6,908 bases of DNA, from positions 1 to 6,908 of the forward strand of contig JALWQC010000180.1 in the NCBI GenBank assembly GCA_027080755.1, in the 5' to 3' direction. Position 1 is the stretch's first letter. The number at the start of each line of letters is the position of its first letter. This document shows, piece by piece, positions 1 to 6,241 of this stretch. Below the pieces are notes generated by a model. That model had not been told where the DNA came from, did not search any database, and was given only the letters and a program-made list of their open reading frames with translations. Source of the DNA: Paracoccaceae bacterium. GTDB taxonomy: Bacteria > Pseudomonadota > Alphaproteobacteria > Rhodobacterales > Rhodobacteraceae. The position numbers were made by a program, and so were the translations under genes.

Positions 1-24
1 AAAGTTGATATCGAGTGCCGGCAT
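1..24 (-). CDS. Divergent gene, 5' end only (possible LysR-type regulator)
   Basis: Only the first eight codons are in the window if the start is the ATG at 24-22, reading MPALDINF. This start is favoured because GGAGGG (37-32) lies 7 bases upstream, the ideal spacing. The same frame stays open upstream, with further ATGs at 63 and 123, so a longer protein beginning MAEVRAGRPAG is possible. A short leader followed by L-D-[IL]-N-[FL] resembles the N-terminus of many LysR-type regulators, where the helix-turn-helix follows at once. A regulator divergent from a catabolic operon would make sense, but eight residues cannot establish the family. The existence of a gene here is moderately supported; its identity is a guess. 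Confidence 0.35.
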
Positions 25-31
25 AGGCTGT

Positions 32-37
32 CCCTCC
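32..37 (-). promoter_or_regulatory. Strong ribosome binding site of the divergent left-edge gene
   Basis: On the minus strand GGAGGG lies 7 bases before the ATG at 24. It is the main reason for preferring that start over the in-frame ATGs further upstream, neither of which has a comparable site. Confidence 0.45.
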
Positions 38-230
38 AGATTGTATTCCGCATCATAAGACGCCATCCCCCGCAACCGGTCAAGGCGAAAGCCGGCGGGA
101 CGACCTGCCCGAACTTCCGCCATCGGGCTGCCATCCTGCCCATTTTTTGATCAACCGGAATTTTTAGCCCGTTCCGTGCTGTTTTTTGCGGCATATTCTG
201 TCATGGTTTCCTATAAACACCGGAAACACA
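38..230. other. Divergent intergenic region upstream of ureD
   Basis: This stretch separates the left-edge minus-strand gene from ureD and should hold the operon promoter. Two T-runs (143-148 and 182-187) and the sequence CATATTCT (192-199) make 140-200 richer in A+T than its surroundings, as expected of a promoter zone. I could not place a convincing -35/-10 pair. A sigma-54 site (GG, ten bases, GC) was looked for around TTGC at 186-189 and does not fit. No clear operator palindrome was seen. Confidence 0.4.
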
Positions 231-1073
231 TTGCAGGAGGGGCCGATCCCACACGCCATTGCCATAAACCCCGCCCGGGTGCCGCGTGCGCGCGGAACGC
301 TGGATCTGTGCGTGCAGGCCGGCGGCGGGCTGTCCCGTCTGGAAAGGTTGCACCAGTCCGGCTCTTTCCGGTGCCTGTTTCCCCGTTCCGCCCAAGGCGC
401 GTTCGAGGCGGTTCTGGTCAACACGGCCGGCGGCATCACGGGGGGTGACCGTTTCGATACGAATGTTGTGGCACGCAGGGGCAGCACCCTGACCCTGACC
501 ACCCAGGCGGCCGAGCGGGCCTATCGTTCTGCCCATCCTGCTGCGGGGCGCATGACAACCCGGATCCGTGTGGAAAGCGGGGCGCGGGTCAACTGGCTGC
601 CGCAGGAAACCATCCTGTTTGACGGCTGCCGCTATGAACGCAGCCTGCGTATTGATCTGGAAGGCGACGCCCGCGCGCTGGTGGTCGAACCGCTGGTTTT
701 CGGACGTGTGGCGATGGGCGAGACCCTCGACGACATCCGCTTTTGCGACCGGATCGACCTGCGCCGGAATGGCGCGCCGCTCTATCTGGATGCCATGACC
801 CTTGCCGGCAACGCACACAGGCATCTGGCGCGCCCCCATATCGCCGCCGGCGCCCGCGCCATGGCCAGCCTGGTCTATGCCGCCCCGGATGCCGAAGCCC
901 GCCTGACCCCGTTGCGCAAAATGCTGCCGGCAGAGGGCGGCGCCAGTCTGCTGCGGGAAAACCTGCTTGTATTGCGCCTGCTTGCGCCGGATAGTTTTGA
1001 ACTGCGCAAACATCTGATTCCGATACTGGAGCACCTGAACACCACCCCTTTACCCAAATGCTGGATGATCTGA
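231..1073 (+). CDS. ureD: Urease accessory protein UreD
   Basis: UreD (UreH in some species) is a cytoplasmic scaffold that binds urease apoprotein and, with UreF and UreG, forms the complex that loads nickel into the active site. Family-typical segments are present: RARG near residue 20, [10 protein letters not shown] (64-73), [10 protein letters not shown] (90-99), [11 protein letters not shown] (122-132), GRVAMGE (158-164), and the C-terminal LP-x-x-W motif. Length is about 280 residues, close to the family norm. The start is uncertain: the frame opens after a TAG at 165-167 and contains no ATG before the conserved region. I chose TTG at 231, preceded by GGAA five bases upstream; TTG at 186 and GTG at 279 are alternatives. 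The stop lies one base before the ureA start, so it leads the operon and is probably coupled to ureA. Confidence 0.93.
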   Translation: MQEGPIPHAIAINPARVPRARGTLDLCVQAGGGLSRLERLHQSGSFRCLFPRSAQGAFEAVLVNTAGGITGGDRFDTNVVARRGSTLTLTTQAAERAYRSAHPAAGRMTTRIRVESGARVNWLPQETILFDGCRYERSLRIDLEGDARALVVEPLVFGRVAMGETLDDIRFCDRIDLRRNGAPLYLDAMTLAGNAHRHLARPHIAAGARAMASLVYAAPDAEARLTPLRKMLPAEGGASLLRENLLVLRLLAPDSFELRKHLIPILEHLNTTPLPKCWMI

Positions 1074-1074
1074 C

Positions 1075-1377
1075 ATGAACCTGACCCCTCGTGAAAAAGA
1101 CAAACTGCTGATCGCCATGGCCGCCGAGGTTGCCCGCAAGCGACTGGCGCGCGGCGTAAAGCTGAACCACCCCGAAGCCATCGCCCTGATCACCGACGCG
1201 GTGGTCGAAGGCGCGCGCGACGGCCGCTCGGTCGCCGATCTGATGCAGGCGGGGGCCGAGGTTGTCACCCGCGACCAGTGCATGGAAGGCATCCCCGAAA
1301 TGATCCCCGAAGTGCAGGTCGAAGCCACCTTCCCCGACGGCACCAAACTGGTCACCGTCCACGAGCCGATCCGATGA
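1075..1377 (+). CDS. ureA: Urease subunit gamma
   Basis: This is the smallest structural subunit of urease (EC 3.5.1.5), which packs with UreB and UreC in a (UreABC)3 assembly in the cytoplasm. The 100-residue product is full length and typical throughout: [13 protein letters not shown] at the N-terminus, a helical core with the family segment [19 protein letters not shown] (21-39), the segment DGRSVADLM (49-57), and the C-terminal [20 protein letters not shown]. The start is the ATG one base after the ureD stop. The stop overlaps the start of a 14-codon reading frame through ATGA at 1374-1377, so it is not directly abutted to ureB. Separate ureA and ureB genes are the usual arrangement in proteobacteria other than Helicobacter. 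Confidence 0.98.
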   Translation: MNLTPREKDKLLIAMAAEVARKRLARGVKLNHPEAIALITDAVVEGARDGRSVADLMQAGAEVVTRDQCMEGIPEMIPEVQVEATFPDGTKLVTVHEPIR

Positions 1378-1418
1378 GCGCCCTGCAAGCCATGATTGAC
1401 GAAGAGGAACAGACATGA
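1374..1418 (+). CDS. 14-codon reading frame bridging ureA and ureB (possible coupling peptide)
   Basis: A reading frame of 14 codons, [14 protein letters not shown], starts in the ATGA that ends ureA (1374-1377) and stops in the ATGA that starts ureB (1415-1418). It fills the 37-base gap between the two subunit genes exactly, so ribosomes could pass from ureA to ureB without leaving the message. Its purine-rich 3' end (GAAGAGGAA, 1401-1409) also serves as the ribosome binding region of ureB. No function of the peptide itself is apparent. It may be a remnant of a gene that sits between ureA and ureB in relatives, or a chance reading frame; two exact overlaps argue mildly against chance. Confidence 0.3.
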   Translation: MSALQAMIDEEEQT

Positions 1419-1720
1419 TCCCCGGAGAGATTTTCCCAGCCGATGGCGACATCGCCCTGAACGACGGCCACAAGGCGCTGAGCGTAATGGTTGCCAACAC
1501 CGGTGACCGCCCCGTGCAGGTGGGCAGCCACTACCATTTTGCCGAGGCCAACCCCGCGCTCGATTTCGACCGTACCGCCACCCGCGGCATGCGTCTGGAC
1601 ATCCCCGCCGGCACCGCCGTGCGGTTCGAGCCGGGCCAGCGGCGCGAGGTCACGCTGATCCCGATTTCCGGCGCCCGTCGGGTGTTCGGATTCAACGCGC
1701 AAATCATGGGAGGTCTCTGA
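1415..1720 (+). CDS. ureB: Urease subunit beta
   Basis: This is the middle-sized structural subunit of urease, a beta-rich protein that holds UreC in the trimeric enzyme and helps dock the UreD/UreF chaperones. The 101-residue product is full length, with the expected [13 protein letters not shown] start, [17 protein letters not shown] (37-53), [17 protein letters not shown] (58-74) and the C-terminal [16 protein letters not shown]. The ATG is preceded by GAGGAA (1404-1409) at five bases and overlaps the stop of the small frame upstream. Its TGA shares one base with the ureC ATG (TGATG, 1718-1722). Nothing unusual was seen in the protein. Confidence 0.98.
   Translation: MIPGEIFPADGDIALNDGHKALSVMVANTGDRPVQVGSHYHFAEANPALDFDRTATRGMRLDIPAGTAVRFEPGQRREVTLIPISGARRVFGFNAQIMGGL
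1708..1713 (+). promoter_or_regulatory. Ribosome binding site of ureC
   Basis: GGGAGG within the end of ureB lies 6 bases before the ureC ATG at 1720. Together with the TGATG stop-start overlap it fixes the ureC start. Confidence 0.7.
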
Positions 1721-3429
1721 TGCCCCGCCACATCCCCCGTTCCGAATATGCCGCTATGTATGGCCCCACCACCGGTGACCGTGTCCGCCTTGCCGATACC
1801 GACCTGATCATAGAGGTGGAGCGCGACCTCACCACCTATGGCGAGGAGGTCAAGTTCGGCGGCGGCAAGGTTATCCGCGACGGCATGGGCCAAAGCCAGA
1901 CAACCCGCGCCGGCGGGGCCGTCGATACGGTAATCACCAACGCCCTGATCGTCGATCACGCGGGTATCTACAAGGCCGACGTCGGCCTGAAAGACGGCCG
2001 TATTGCCCGCATTGGCAAGGCCGGCAACCCCGACACCCAGCCGAATGTGGATATCATCATCGGCCCGGGCACGGAAATTATCGCCGGCGAGGGCAAGATC
2101 CTGACCGCCGGCGGATTCGACAGCCACATCCACTTTATCTGTCCACAACAGATAGAAGACGCGCTGCATTCCGGCCTGACCACCATGCTCGGCGGGGGCA
2201 CGGGGCCTGCGCATGGCACGCTTGCCACTACCTGCACGCCGGGGCCGTGGCATATCGGGCGCATGTTGCAGGCGGCGGATGCCTTTCCGATGAACCTGGC
2301 CTTTGCCGGCAAAGGCAACGCCAGCCAGCCCGCCGCGCTGGAAGAACAGGTCCGCTCCGGCGCCGCCGCCCTGAAGCTGCACGAGGATTGGGGCACCACC
2401 CCCGCCGCGATTGACTGCTGTCTGGGCGTGGCCGACGATATGGACGTGCAGGTGATGATCCACACCGACACGCTGAACGAGTCCGGTTTTGTCGAACATA
2501 CGGTAAACGCCATGAAAGGCCGCACCATCCACGCCTTCCATACCGAGGGCGCAGGCGGTGGCCATGCCCCCGATATCATCAAGATCTGCGGCGAGGCACA
2601 TGTCCTGCCGGCCTCTACCAACCCGACGCGGCCCTTTACCGTCAACACGCTGGAGGAACATCTGGATATGCTGATGGTCTGCCACCATCTGGACAAATCC
2701 ATCCCCGAGGACGTCGCCTTCGCCGAAAGCCGCATCCGCCGCGAAACCATCGCGGCCGAGGATATCCTGCACGACATGGGCGCCTTCAGCATCATTGCCA
2801 GCGACAGTCAGGCCATGGGCCGCGTGGGCGAGGTCCTGATCCGCACATGGCAGACCGCCGACAAGATGAAGAAACAGCGCGGGCGACTGGCGGAAGAAAC
2901 CGGCGACAACGACAATTTCCGCGTGCGCCGCTATATCGCCAAATACACCATCAACCCGGCAATTGCCCACGGGATCGCCGACGAAATCGGTTCCGTGGCC
3001 GAGGGCAAGCGCGCCGATCTGGTGCTGTGGAATCCGGCGTTTTTCGGGGTGAAACCGGAAATGGTGCTGCTGGGGGGATCAATCGCCGTGGCGCAGATGG
3101 GGGACCCGAATGCCTCTATCCCGACACCGCAACCGGTCTATTCCCGCCCGATGTTCGCCGCCTTCGGGCGCGCGGTCGAACACTCGGCCGTAACCTTCGT
3201 ATCCGCCGCCGCACAGGCCGAGGGCATCGGCAACCGGCTGGGGCTGGCCAAACAGACGGTCGCGGTAAAAAACACCCGCGGCATCGGCAAACTCGACATG
3301 CTGCTGAACGACGCCCTGCCGGTGATGGAGGTAAACCCCGAAACCTACGACGTGCGCGCCGACGGCGAACTGCTAACCTGCGAACCGGCCGAGGTGCTGC
3401 CAATGGCACAGCGGTATTTTATGTTTTAG
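1720..3429 (+). CDS. ureC: Urease subunit alpha (catalytic)
   Basis: This is the catalytic subunit of urease: urea plus water gives ammonia and carbamate at a dinuclear nickel centre in an amidohydrolase TIM barrel. All key residues are visible, each two positions later than in the Klebsiella aerogenes enzyme: nickel ligands H136 and H138 (DSHIHF), carbamylated K219 (LKLHEDWG), H248 (MIHTD), H274 ([10 protein letters not shown]), D362 (ASDSQAMGR), and the flap cysteine and catalytic histidine C321-H322 ([12 protein letters not shown]). At 569 residues it is full length and ends RYFMF, as the family does. The start follows a good ribosome binding site and overlaps the ureB stop by one base. 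It should be an active enzyme. The stop is eight bases before an unrelated gene rather than ureE. Confidence 0.99.
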   Translation: MPRHIPRSEYAAMYGPTTGDRVRLADTDLIIEVERDLTTYGEEVKFGGGKVIRDGMGQSQTTRAGGAVDTVITNALIVDHAGIYKADVGLKDGRIARIGKAGNPDTQPNVDIIIGPGTEIIAGEGKILTAGGFDSHIHFICPQQIEDALHSGLTTMLGGGTGPAHGTLATTCTPGPWHIGRMLQAADAFPMNLAFAGKGNASQPAALEEQVRSGAAALKLHEDWGTTPAAIDCCLGVADDMDVQVMIHTDTLNESGFVEHTVNAMKGRTIHAFHTEGAGGGHAPDIIKICGEAHVLPASTNPTRPFTVNTLEEHLDMLMVCHHLDKSIPEDVAFAESRIRRETIAAEDILHDMGAFSIIASDSQAMGRVGEVLIRTWQTADKMKKQRGRLAEETGDNDNFRVRRYIAKYTINPAIAHGIADEIGSVAEGKRADLVLWNPAFFGVKPEMVLLGGSIAVAQMGDPNASIPTPQPVYSRPMFAAFGRAVEHSAVTFVSAAAQAEGIGNRLGLAKQTVAVKNTRGIGKLDMLLNDALPVMEVNPETYDVRADGELLTCEPAEVLPMAQRYFMF

Positions 3430-3437
3430 GGGACGGG

Positions 3438-3854
3438 ATGCTTATCAAGCTTCCAAGGGAAGTGGCTCAAATATATCAGATGGTGGCCAGCCTTGAGCGA
3501 CGGTTTCCGGGGCGGAAGTTTACACCTGATGGTCACCTTGTTGGATCAATTGGCGAGGTTATCGCGGCCGAGCAGTTGAATCTGGAACTGTTACCAGCAA
3601 GTGAGCCGGCCCACGATGCGATAGATGAAAGCGGTCACCTTGTTCAAATCAAGCTCACTTCGACAAGGGGGATTGCTCTTAATGCGTGCTGTGACAGATT
3701 GGTGGTCATGCGGATTTTAGATACTGAACATGCGCAACTTGTTTATGATGGGGATGGAGGCGAAGTTTGGGAAATGGCCGGAAAAATGCAAAAAAACGGG
3801 CAAAGGCGCATATCGTTTCATAAAATGAAAGGGTTATCGGGGTGGCTGGGATGA
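3438..3854 (+). CDS. Small protein with PD-(D/E)xK nuclease-like motifs (DUF6998-like)
   Basis: A 138-residue protein, not a urease component, sits between ureC and ureE. The start is the ATG at 3438, preceded by GGGGA at 3429-3433. The best conserved-looking block is FTPDGHLVGSIGE (28-40) followed by HDAID (59-63) and LVQIKLTS (68-75), with KMQKNGQRRISFHKM near the C-terminus. The order Glu40, Asp60, then Gln70-Ile-Lys72 matches the acidic/[DEQ]xK core of PD-(D/E)xK nuclease-like folds. I recall similar proteins labelled DUF6998, but that name is from memory. The codons are clearly richer in A+T than in the flanking ure genes, suggesting later insertion. No signal peptide or membrane segment is visible. 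Function is unknown; it could be a nuclease, an inactive relative, or a stray cargo gene co-transcribed with the operon. Confidence 0.85.
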   Translation: MLIKLPREVAQIYQMVASLERRFPGRKFTPDGHLVGSIGEVIAAEQLNLELLPASEPAHDAIDESGHLVQIKLTSTRGIALNACCDRLVVMRILDTEHAQLVYDGDGGEVWEMAGKMQKNGQRRISFHKMKGLSGWLG

Positions 3855-3875
3855 AAGGCATATATTTTCTTTCAT
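3851..3875 (+). repeat. Inverted repeat at the end of the inserted gene
   Basis: ATGAAAG (3851-3857) and CTTTCAT (3869-3875) form a perfect 7-base inverted repeat around an A+T-rich 11-base loop, overlapping the stop of the preceding gene. A second one, TTTCAT-AAA-ATGAAA (3816-3830), lies just upstream and shares the ATGAAA word. Neither has the G+C-rich stem plus T-run of an intrinsic terminator. Confidence 0.5.
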
Positions 3876-4009
3876 TTGGCTGCGCGGTCGGGCAACATCT
3901 ACCCGCTTCGTTTCACCGGAGGCGAACCTTCGGTTCGATGGGCAGGTGTCCCTCTTCTACTTGCAGCCGGCCGCTGCCCTTATTTCAAGAGAACTGCCAT
4001 GTTCGCTAG
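3851..4009 (+). CDS. Doubtful 52-codon reading frame between the inserted gene and ureE
   Basis: A frame starting MKGIYFLSFGCAVG begins in the ATGA that ends the preceding gene and runs eleven bases into ureE. It is rich in Arg, Ser, Cys and Pro, looks like no family I know, and crosses several inverted repeats. It probably arises by chance, but translation through it would deliver ribosomes to the ureE start, so it is recorded as a possible coupling frame only. Confidence 0.12.
   Translation: MKGIYFLSFGCAVGQHLPASFHRRRTFGSMGRCPSSTCSRPLPLFQENCHVR
3923..3937 (+). repeat. Hairpin upstream of ureE
   Basis: CGAACC (3923-3928) and GGTTCG (3932-3937) pair perfectly around a three-base TTC loop. 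It lies in the only long gap of the operon, inside a wider pair GGCTGC (3878-3883) and GCAGCC (3963-3968). It could be an RNA-processing or stability element, a partial attenuator, or a copy of an intergenic palindromic repeat. There is no T-run behind it, so it is not a typical terminator. Confidence 0.45.
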
Positions 4010-4448
4010 TCCTGTCGCCCGCACCCTCCACCGCGCCGGCCATTGGTCCGGCCCCGCTGCCACCGTCACCCTCACCTATGACGACCGGTTTTTGCGGCGC
4101 AAGGTGTTGGAAACCGACGGGGGCGAGGCGTTTCTGGTGGATTTGCCCCACACCACCAGCCTCGATCACGGGGATGCTTTTGTGCTGGAAGACGGTCGCT
4201 TGGTCGGGGTGGTTGCGGCGGAGGAGGATTTGCTGCAGGTCACCGGCGATCTGGTCCGTCTGGCCTGGCATATCGGCAACCGGCACATGCCTTGCCAGAT
4301 CGAGGCGGATCGCCTGTTGATCCAGCGGGATCATGTGATCCGCGACATGCTGGAAAAACTGGGCGCGACGCTTTGCGATGTGCGCGAAGCCTTCACCCCC
4401 GAGGGCGGCGCCTATGGTCACGGGCGGACCCATTCCCATGCCCACTGA
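3999..4448 (+). CDS. ureE: Urease nickel metallochaperone UreE
   Basis: UreE is a dimeric cytoplasmic protein that binds Ni(II) and passes it to UreG in the urease maturation complex. The 149-residue product has the N-terminal peptide-binding domain (about 1-75, including RKVLETDGGEAFLVDLP) and the metal-binding domain with HIGNRHMPCQ (91-100), where H96 matches the key interfacial nickel ligand. The conserved RDHVIRDML (110-118) follows, with H112 but Arg at 110. The tail HGRTHSHAH is a short His-rich nickel-binding end, much shorter than in Klebsiella. The ATG at 3999 is chosen because AAGAGA (3987-3992) precedes it and upstream residues do not resemble UreE. Its 3' end overlaps ureF. The 144-base gap before it breaks the tight spacing of the operon. 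Confidence 0.96.
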   Translation: MFASPVARTLHRAGHWSGPAATVTLTYDDRFLRRKVLETDGGEAFLVDLPHTTSLDHGDAFVLEDGRLVGVVAAEEDLLQVTGDLVRLAWHIGNRHMPCQIEADRLLIQRDHVIRDMLEKLGATLCDVREAFTPEGGAYGHGRTHSHAH

Positions 4449-5085
4449 CGCCGATATCCTGACGCTGGCGCAATGGTTCTCGCCGGCCTATCCGGTGGGG
4501 GCGTTCACCTATTCCCACGGGTTGGAGGCGGCCGTGGATCTGGGGCAGGTCGGGGACGGGCAGGACTTGCGCGACTGGCTGGCGGATGTTTTGCAGCACG
4601 GGGGCGGGTTTAACGACGCGCTGTTTCTGGCGGCGGCTTACCGTGCGGAAAATGCCGATGCGCTGGGCGAGATCAACGCCACGGCGCTGGCCTTTGCCGC
4701 CTCGAAAGAGCGGGCGGTTGAAACGCAGCGCCAGGGCAGGGCCTTCGGGCTGGTAACAGGGGAAATCTGGCAAGGCGCGGGCGGGGATCTGGTCTATCCG
4801 GTGGCCGTCGGACGGGCCGCAGTTTTGCAGGGCCTGCCGCAGGATCTGACTGCGAAAATGTATCTGCAGGCCTTTATGTCCAACCTTGTCGCCGCCGCGC
4901 AACGCCTGTTTGCCCTTGGCCAGACGGAGGGGCAGAAAATCATCCGCGATCTGGCCCCGCTGTGCCAGCAGGTCGCCGGGGACACCCGAAGCGGGGAGCT
5001 GTCGCACCTGTCCGCCACCGCCTTTCGCAGCGATATTGCCGCGATGAAACACGAAACCCAGTATGCAAGGATTTTTCACACATGA
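4438..5085 (+). CDS. ureF: Urease accessory protein UreF
   Basis: UreF is the all-helical chaperone that bridges UreD and UreG and is thought to govern UreG GTPase activity during nickel insertion. The 215-residue product shows the family N-terminus [21 protein letters not shown] (10-30), the central [16 protein letters not shown] (89-104) and the C-terminal [16 protein letters not shown] (198-213). The ATG at 4438 gives [13 protein letters not shown], the usual length before the SP-x-[FY]PVGAF motif, and overlaps ureE by 11 bases. An ATG at 4414, with GAGGG eight bases upstream, would add eight residues and is a real alternative. The stop overlaps the ureG start (ATGA, 5082-5085), indicating translational coupling of the two partners. 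Confidence 0.96.
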   Translation: MPTDADILTLAQWFSPAYPVGAFTYSHGLEAAVDLGQVGDGQDLRDWLADVLQHGGGFNDALFLAAAYRAENADALGEINATALAFAASKERAVETQRQGRAFGLVTGEIWQGAGGDLVYPVAVGRAAVLQGLPQDLTAKMYLQAFMSNLVAAAQRLFALGQTEGQKIIRDLAPLCQQVAGDTRSGELSHLSATAFRSDIAAMKHETQYARIFHT

Positions 5086-5705
5086 GCAGCCCCAACGGCC
5101 CCCTGCGCATCGGAATCGGCGGCCCTGTCGGTGCGGGGAAAACCACGCTGACCGCCGCCCTCTGCGAGGCGCTGCGTGACAGCCATTCCATTGCCGTCAT
5201 CACCAACGACATCTACACACAAGAAGATGCCGAGGCCCTGCTGCGCCAGCAGGTGTTGCCCTCCGACCGCATCGTCGGGGTGGAAACCGGCGGCTGCCCG
5301 CATACCGCCATCCGCGAGGATGCCTCTATCAACCTTGCGGCGGTGGCCGACCTGAACACCCGCCACCCCGATCTGGATGTGGTGTTTATCGAAAGCGGCG
5401 GGGACAACCTGTCCGCCACCTTCAGCCCCGAGCTGGCCGACCTGACGATCTATGTCATCGATGTGGCCGCGGGCGAGGATATCCCCCGCAAGGGCGGGCC
5501 GGCGATTACCCGCTCCGATATTCTTGTCATCAACAAAACCGACCTCGCCCCCCATGTCGGGGTGGATCTGGAGGTCATGGCGCGGGACGCGGCGCGGATG
5601 CGTCAGGGCGGAACAACCGTTTTTGCCCGTTTGCGGGACCGCGAGGGGGTCGGGGAAATCCTGAGGGCTGTTGCGCAGACCGGCGGGCTTTCCCTACCCG
5701 GTTAG
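5082..5705 (+). CDS. ureG: Urease accessory GTPase UreG
   Basis: UreG is a SIMIBI-class GTPase that takes nickel from UreE and releases it into urease on GTP hydrolysis within the UreD-UreF-UreG complex. The 207-residue product is full length. Visible motifs are the P-loop GGPVGAGKT (13-21), the nickel-binding CPH (72-74) in [14 protein letters not shown], the ESGGDNL switch segment (104-110) and the guanine-specificity NKTD (151-154). The start at 5082 overlaps the ureF stop (ATGA); the frame is open further upstream inside ureF but those residues are unrelated to UreG. It is the last gene of the cluster. I see no clear intrinsic terminator directly after it. Confidence 0.98.
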   Translation: MSSPNGPLRIGIGGPVGAGKTTLTAALCEALRDSHSIAVITNDIYTQEDAEALLRQQVLPSDRIVGVETGGCPHTAIREDASINLAAVADLNTRHPDLDVVFIESGGDNLSATFSPELADLTIYVIDVAAGEDIPRKGGPAITRSDILVINKTDLAPHVGVDLEVMARDAARMRQGGTTVFARLRDREGVGEILRAVAQTGGLSLPG

Positions 5706-5720
5706 GGCGCGGCTGCCGTC

Positions 5721-5747
5721 TTTCGCCACAATTTCGCCTTATTTCGC
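5721..5747. repeat. Three phased TTTCGC direct repeats
   Basis: TTTCGC occurs at 5721, 5732 and 5742, that is every 10-11 bases, about one helical turn; the first two copies extend to TTTCGCC. This spacing would put each copy on the same face of the DNA. It lies 16 bases after the ureG stop. No known binding site is recognised. Confidence 0.4.
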
Positions 5748-5824
5748 GGGGGCTTTGCAGTTGTATGCCTGCCGGTGATTCTCTTATACCCCGTCGCCAC
5801 GCCCGTTAATCGGGAGTCTGTCCG

Positions 5825-5879
5825 CCTTCGTATCATCCTGAGGTTTTTCGAAGGTCAGGGCCGAAACTGTTCTTTCGGC
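5825..5879. repeat. Pair of adjacent inverted repeats after ureG
   Basis: CCTTCG (5825-5830) pairs with CGAAGG (5849-5854), enclosing ATCATCCTGAGG. Six bases on, GCCGAAA (5860-5866) pairs with TTTCGGC (5873-5879) around CTGTTC. The CATCCTGAG...CGAAGG wording resembles an intergenic palindrome often met in alphaproteobacterial genomes; that resemblance is from memory. Neither stem is followed by a T-run. Confidence 0.5.
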
Positions 5880-6001
5880 GGGGGCGAGGAAACCGTTCCC
5901 GGGGCAACCTGTCGGGTTTTACGCGCCGGATTGCGGGGGCTTGATGTGAAGGCGCGGTGCGGGCCTGTTGCCGGAAAAGGTAACATACGCCTTAACATTT
6001 T

Positions 6002-6023
6002 GAAGTTATTGCGAAATAGCTTC
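6002..6023. terminator. Hairpin between convergent transcripts (weak terminator candidate)
   Basis: GAAGTTATT (6002-6010) and AATAGCTTC (6015-6023) pair over nine positions, with one G-U pair on the plus-strand RNA, closing a GCGA loop of the GNRA type. It abuts the stop codon of the minus-strand pilin-like gene, whose transcript forms the same hairpin with one A-C mismatch. The stem is A+T-rich and no good T-run follows on either strand, so a terminator role is tentative. Confidence 0.3.
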
Positions 6024-6241
6024 TAGTTGCCGCTAACAATCTGCTGGCCGATAACGGCCGCTTGCGTGCTGGTCGATACGATCTGCTGGTCCACACTGTT
6101 GGAGCCGTTATGCAGCCCCGAAGAAATCGCCAGCAATACGGCGGTTCCCATCAGAACGGTCATGCTTGTCAGGACAACAAAATCCACCGTAACGGCGCCA
6201 TCATCGCATTTCGCAAATGTTTTCACTTTTTCCCATACCAT
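6023..6241 (-). CDS. Flp/type IVb pilin-like small protein
   Basis: A 72-residue protein, MVWEKVKTFAKCDDGAVTVDFVVLTSMTVLM..., has a short charged N-terminus (about 15 residues), then GAVTVDFVVL and one hydrophobic segment (about 16-39), then a polar Ser/Gln/Val-rich tail. This matches small Flp-like pilins: a leader ending in Gly, cleaved before a hydrophobic helix with an acidic residue at position 5 of the mature chain. Here the acidic residue is Asp20 instead of the usual Glu. AGGAG (6253-6249) lies seven bases before the ATG, a strong site that fixes the start; the frame is open further upstream but without coding character. No tad assembly genes are present, so its secretion route is not shown. 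It could instead be a plain small membrane protein. Confidence 0.75.
   Translation of the reverse strand: MVWEKVKTFAKCDDGAVTVDFVVLTSMTVLMGTAVLLAISSGLHNGSNSVDQQIVSTSTQAAVIGQQIVSGN

Larger units (their letters stand above)
5706..6022. other. Non-coding region between ureG and the pilin-like gene
   Basis: About 317 bases carry no gene I can support. A plus-strand frame from a GTG at 5775 to 6026 gives a Gly/Arg-rich product without recognisable features and is disregarded. The region holds three TTTCGC words (5721-5747) and two inverted repeats (5825-5854 and 5860-5879). A third lies at its right end (6002-6023). ureG and the pilin-like gene converge here, so some of these may end transcription, though none has a good T-run. 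Confidence 0.6.

Noticed and set aside
1..150. Plus-strand open frame from the left edge to the TGA at 148-150, considered as the end of urtE or another upstream operon gene
   Set aside because: The 49 residues are Arg/Cys/Ile-rich and unlike UrtE, and the divergent minus-strand reading has the better ribosome binding site.
174..190. Sigma-54 (-24/-12) promoter before ureD
   Set aside because: The TTGC half is present but the -24 GG is absent at the required distance.
1531..2970. Long minus-strand open frame opposite ureB and ureC
   Set aside because: Long antisense frames are common opposite GC-rich genes; the product is Gly/Ala/Asp-rich with no family features, while the plus strand encodes clear urease subunits.
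3876..3998. In-frame upstream extension of ureE (41 residues)
   Set aside because: The residues do not resemble UreE, there is no good start codon, and the ATG at 3999 has a ribosome binding site and gives the normal UreE N-terminus.
5801..5814. CCCG-TTAAT-CGGG hairpin as a terminator of the ure operon
   Set aside because: Only four strong pairs and no T-run follows.
5775..6026. Plus-strand reading frame of 83 codons after ureG starting at GTG
   Set aside because: No ribosome binding site, Gly/Arg-rich composition without any recognisable family, and it crosses two inverted repeats; it looks like non-coding DNA.
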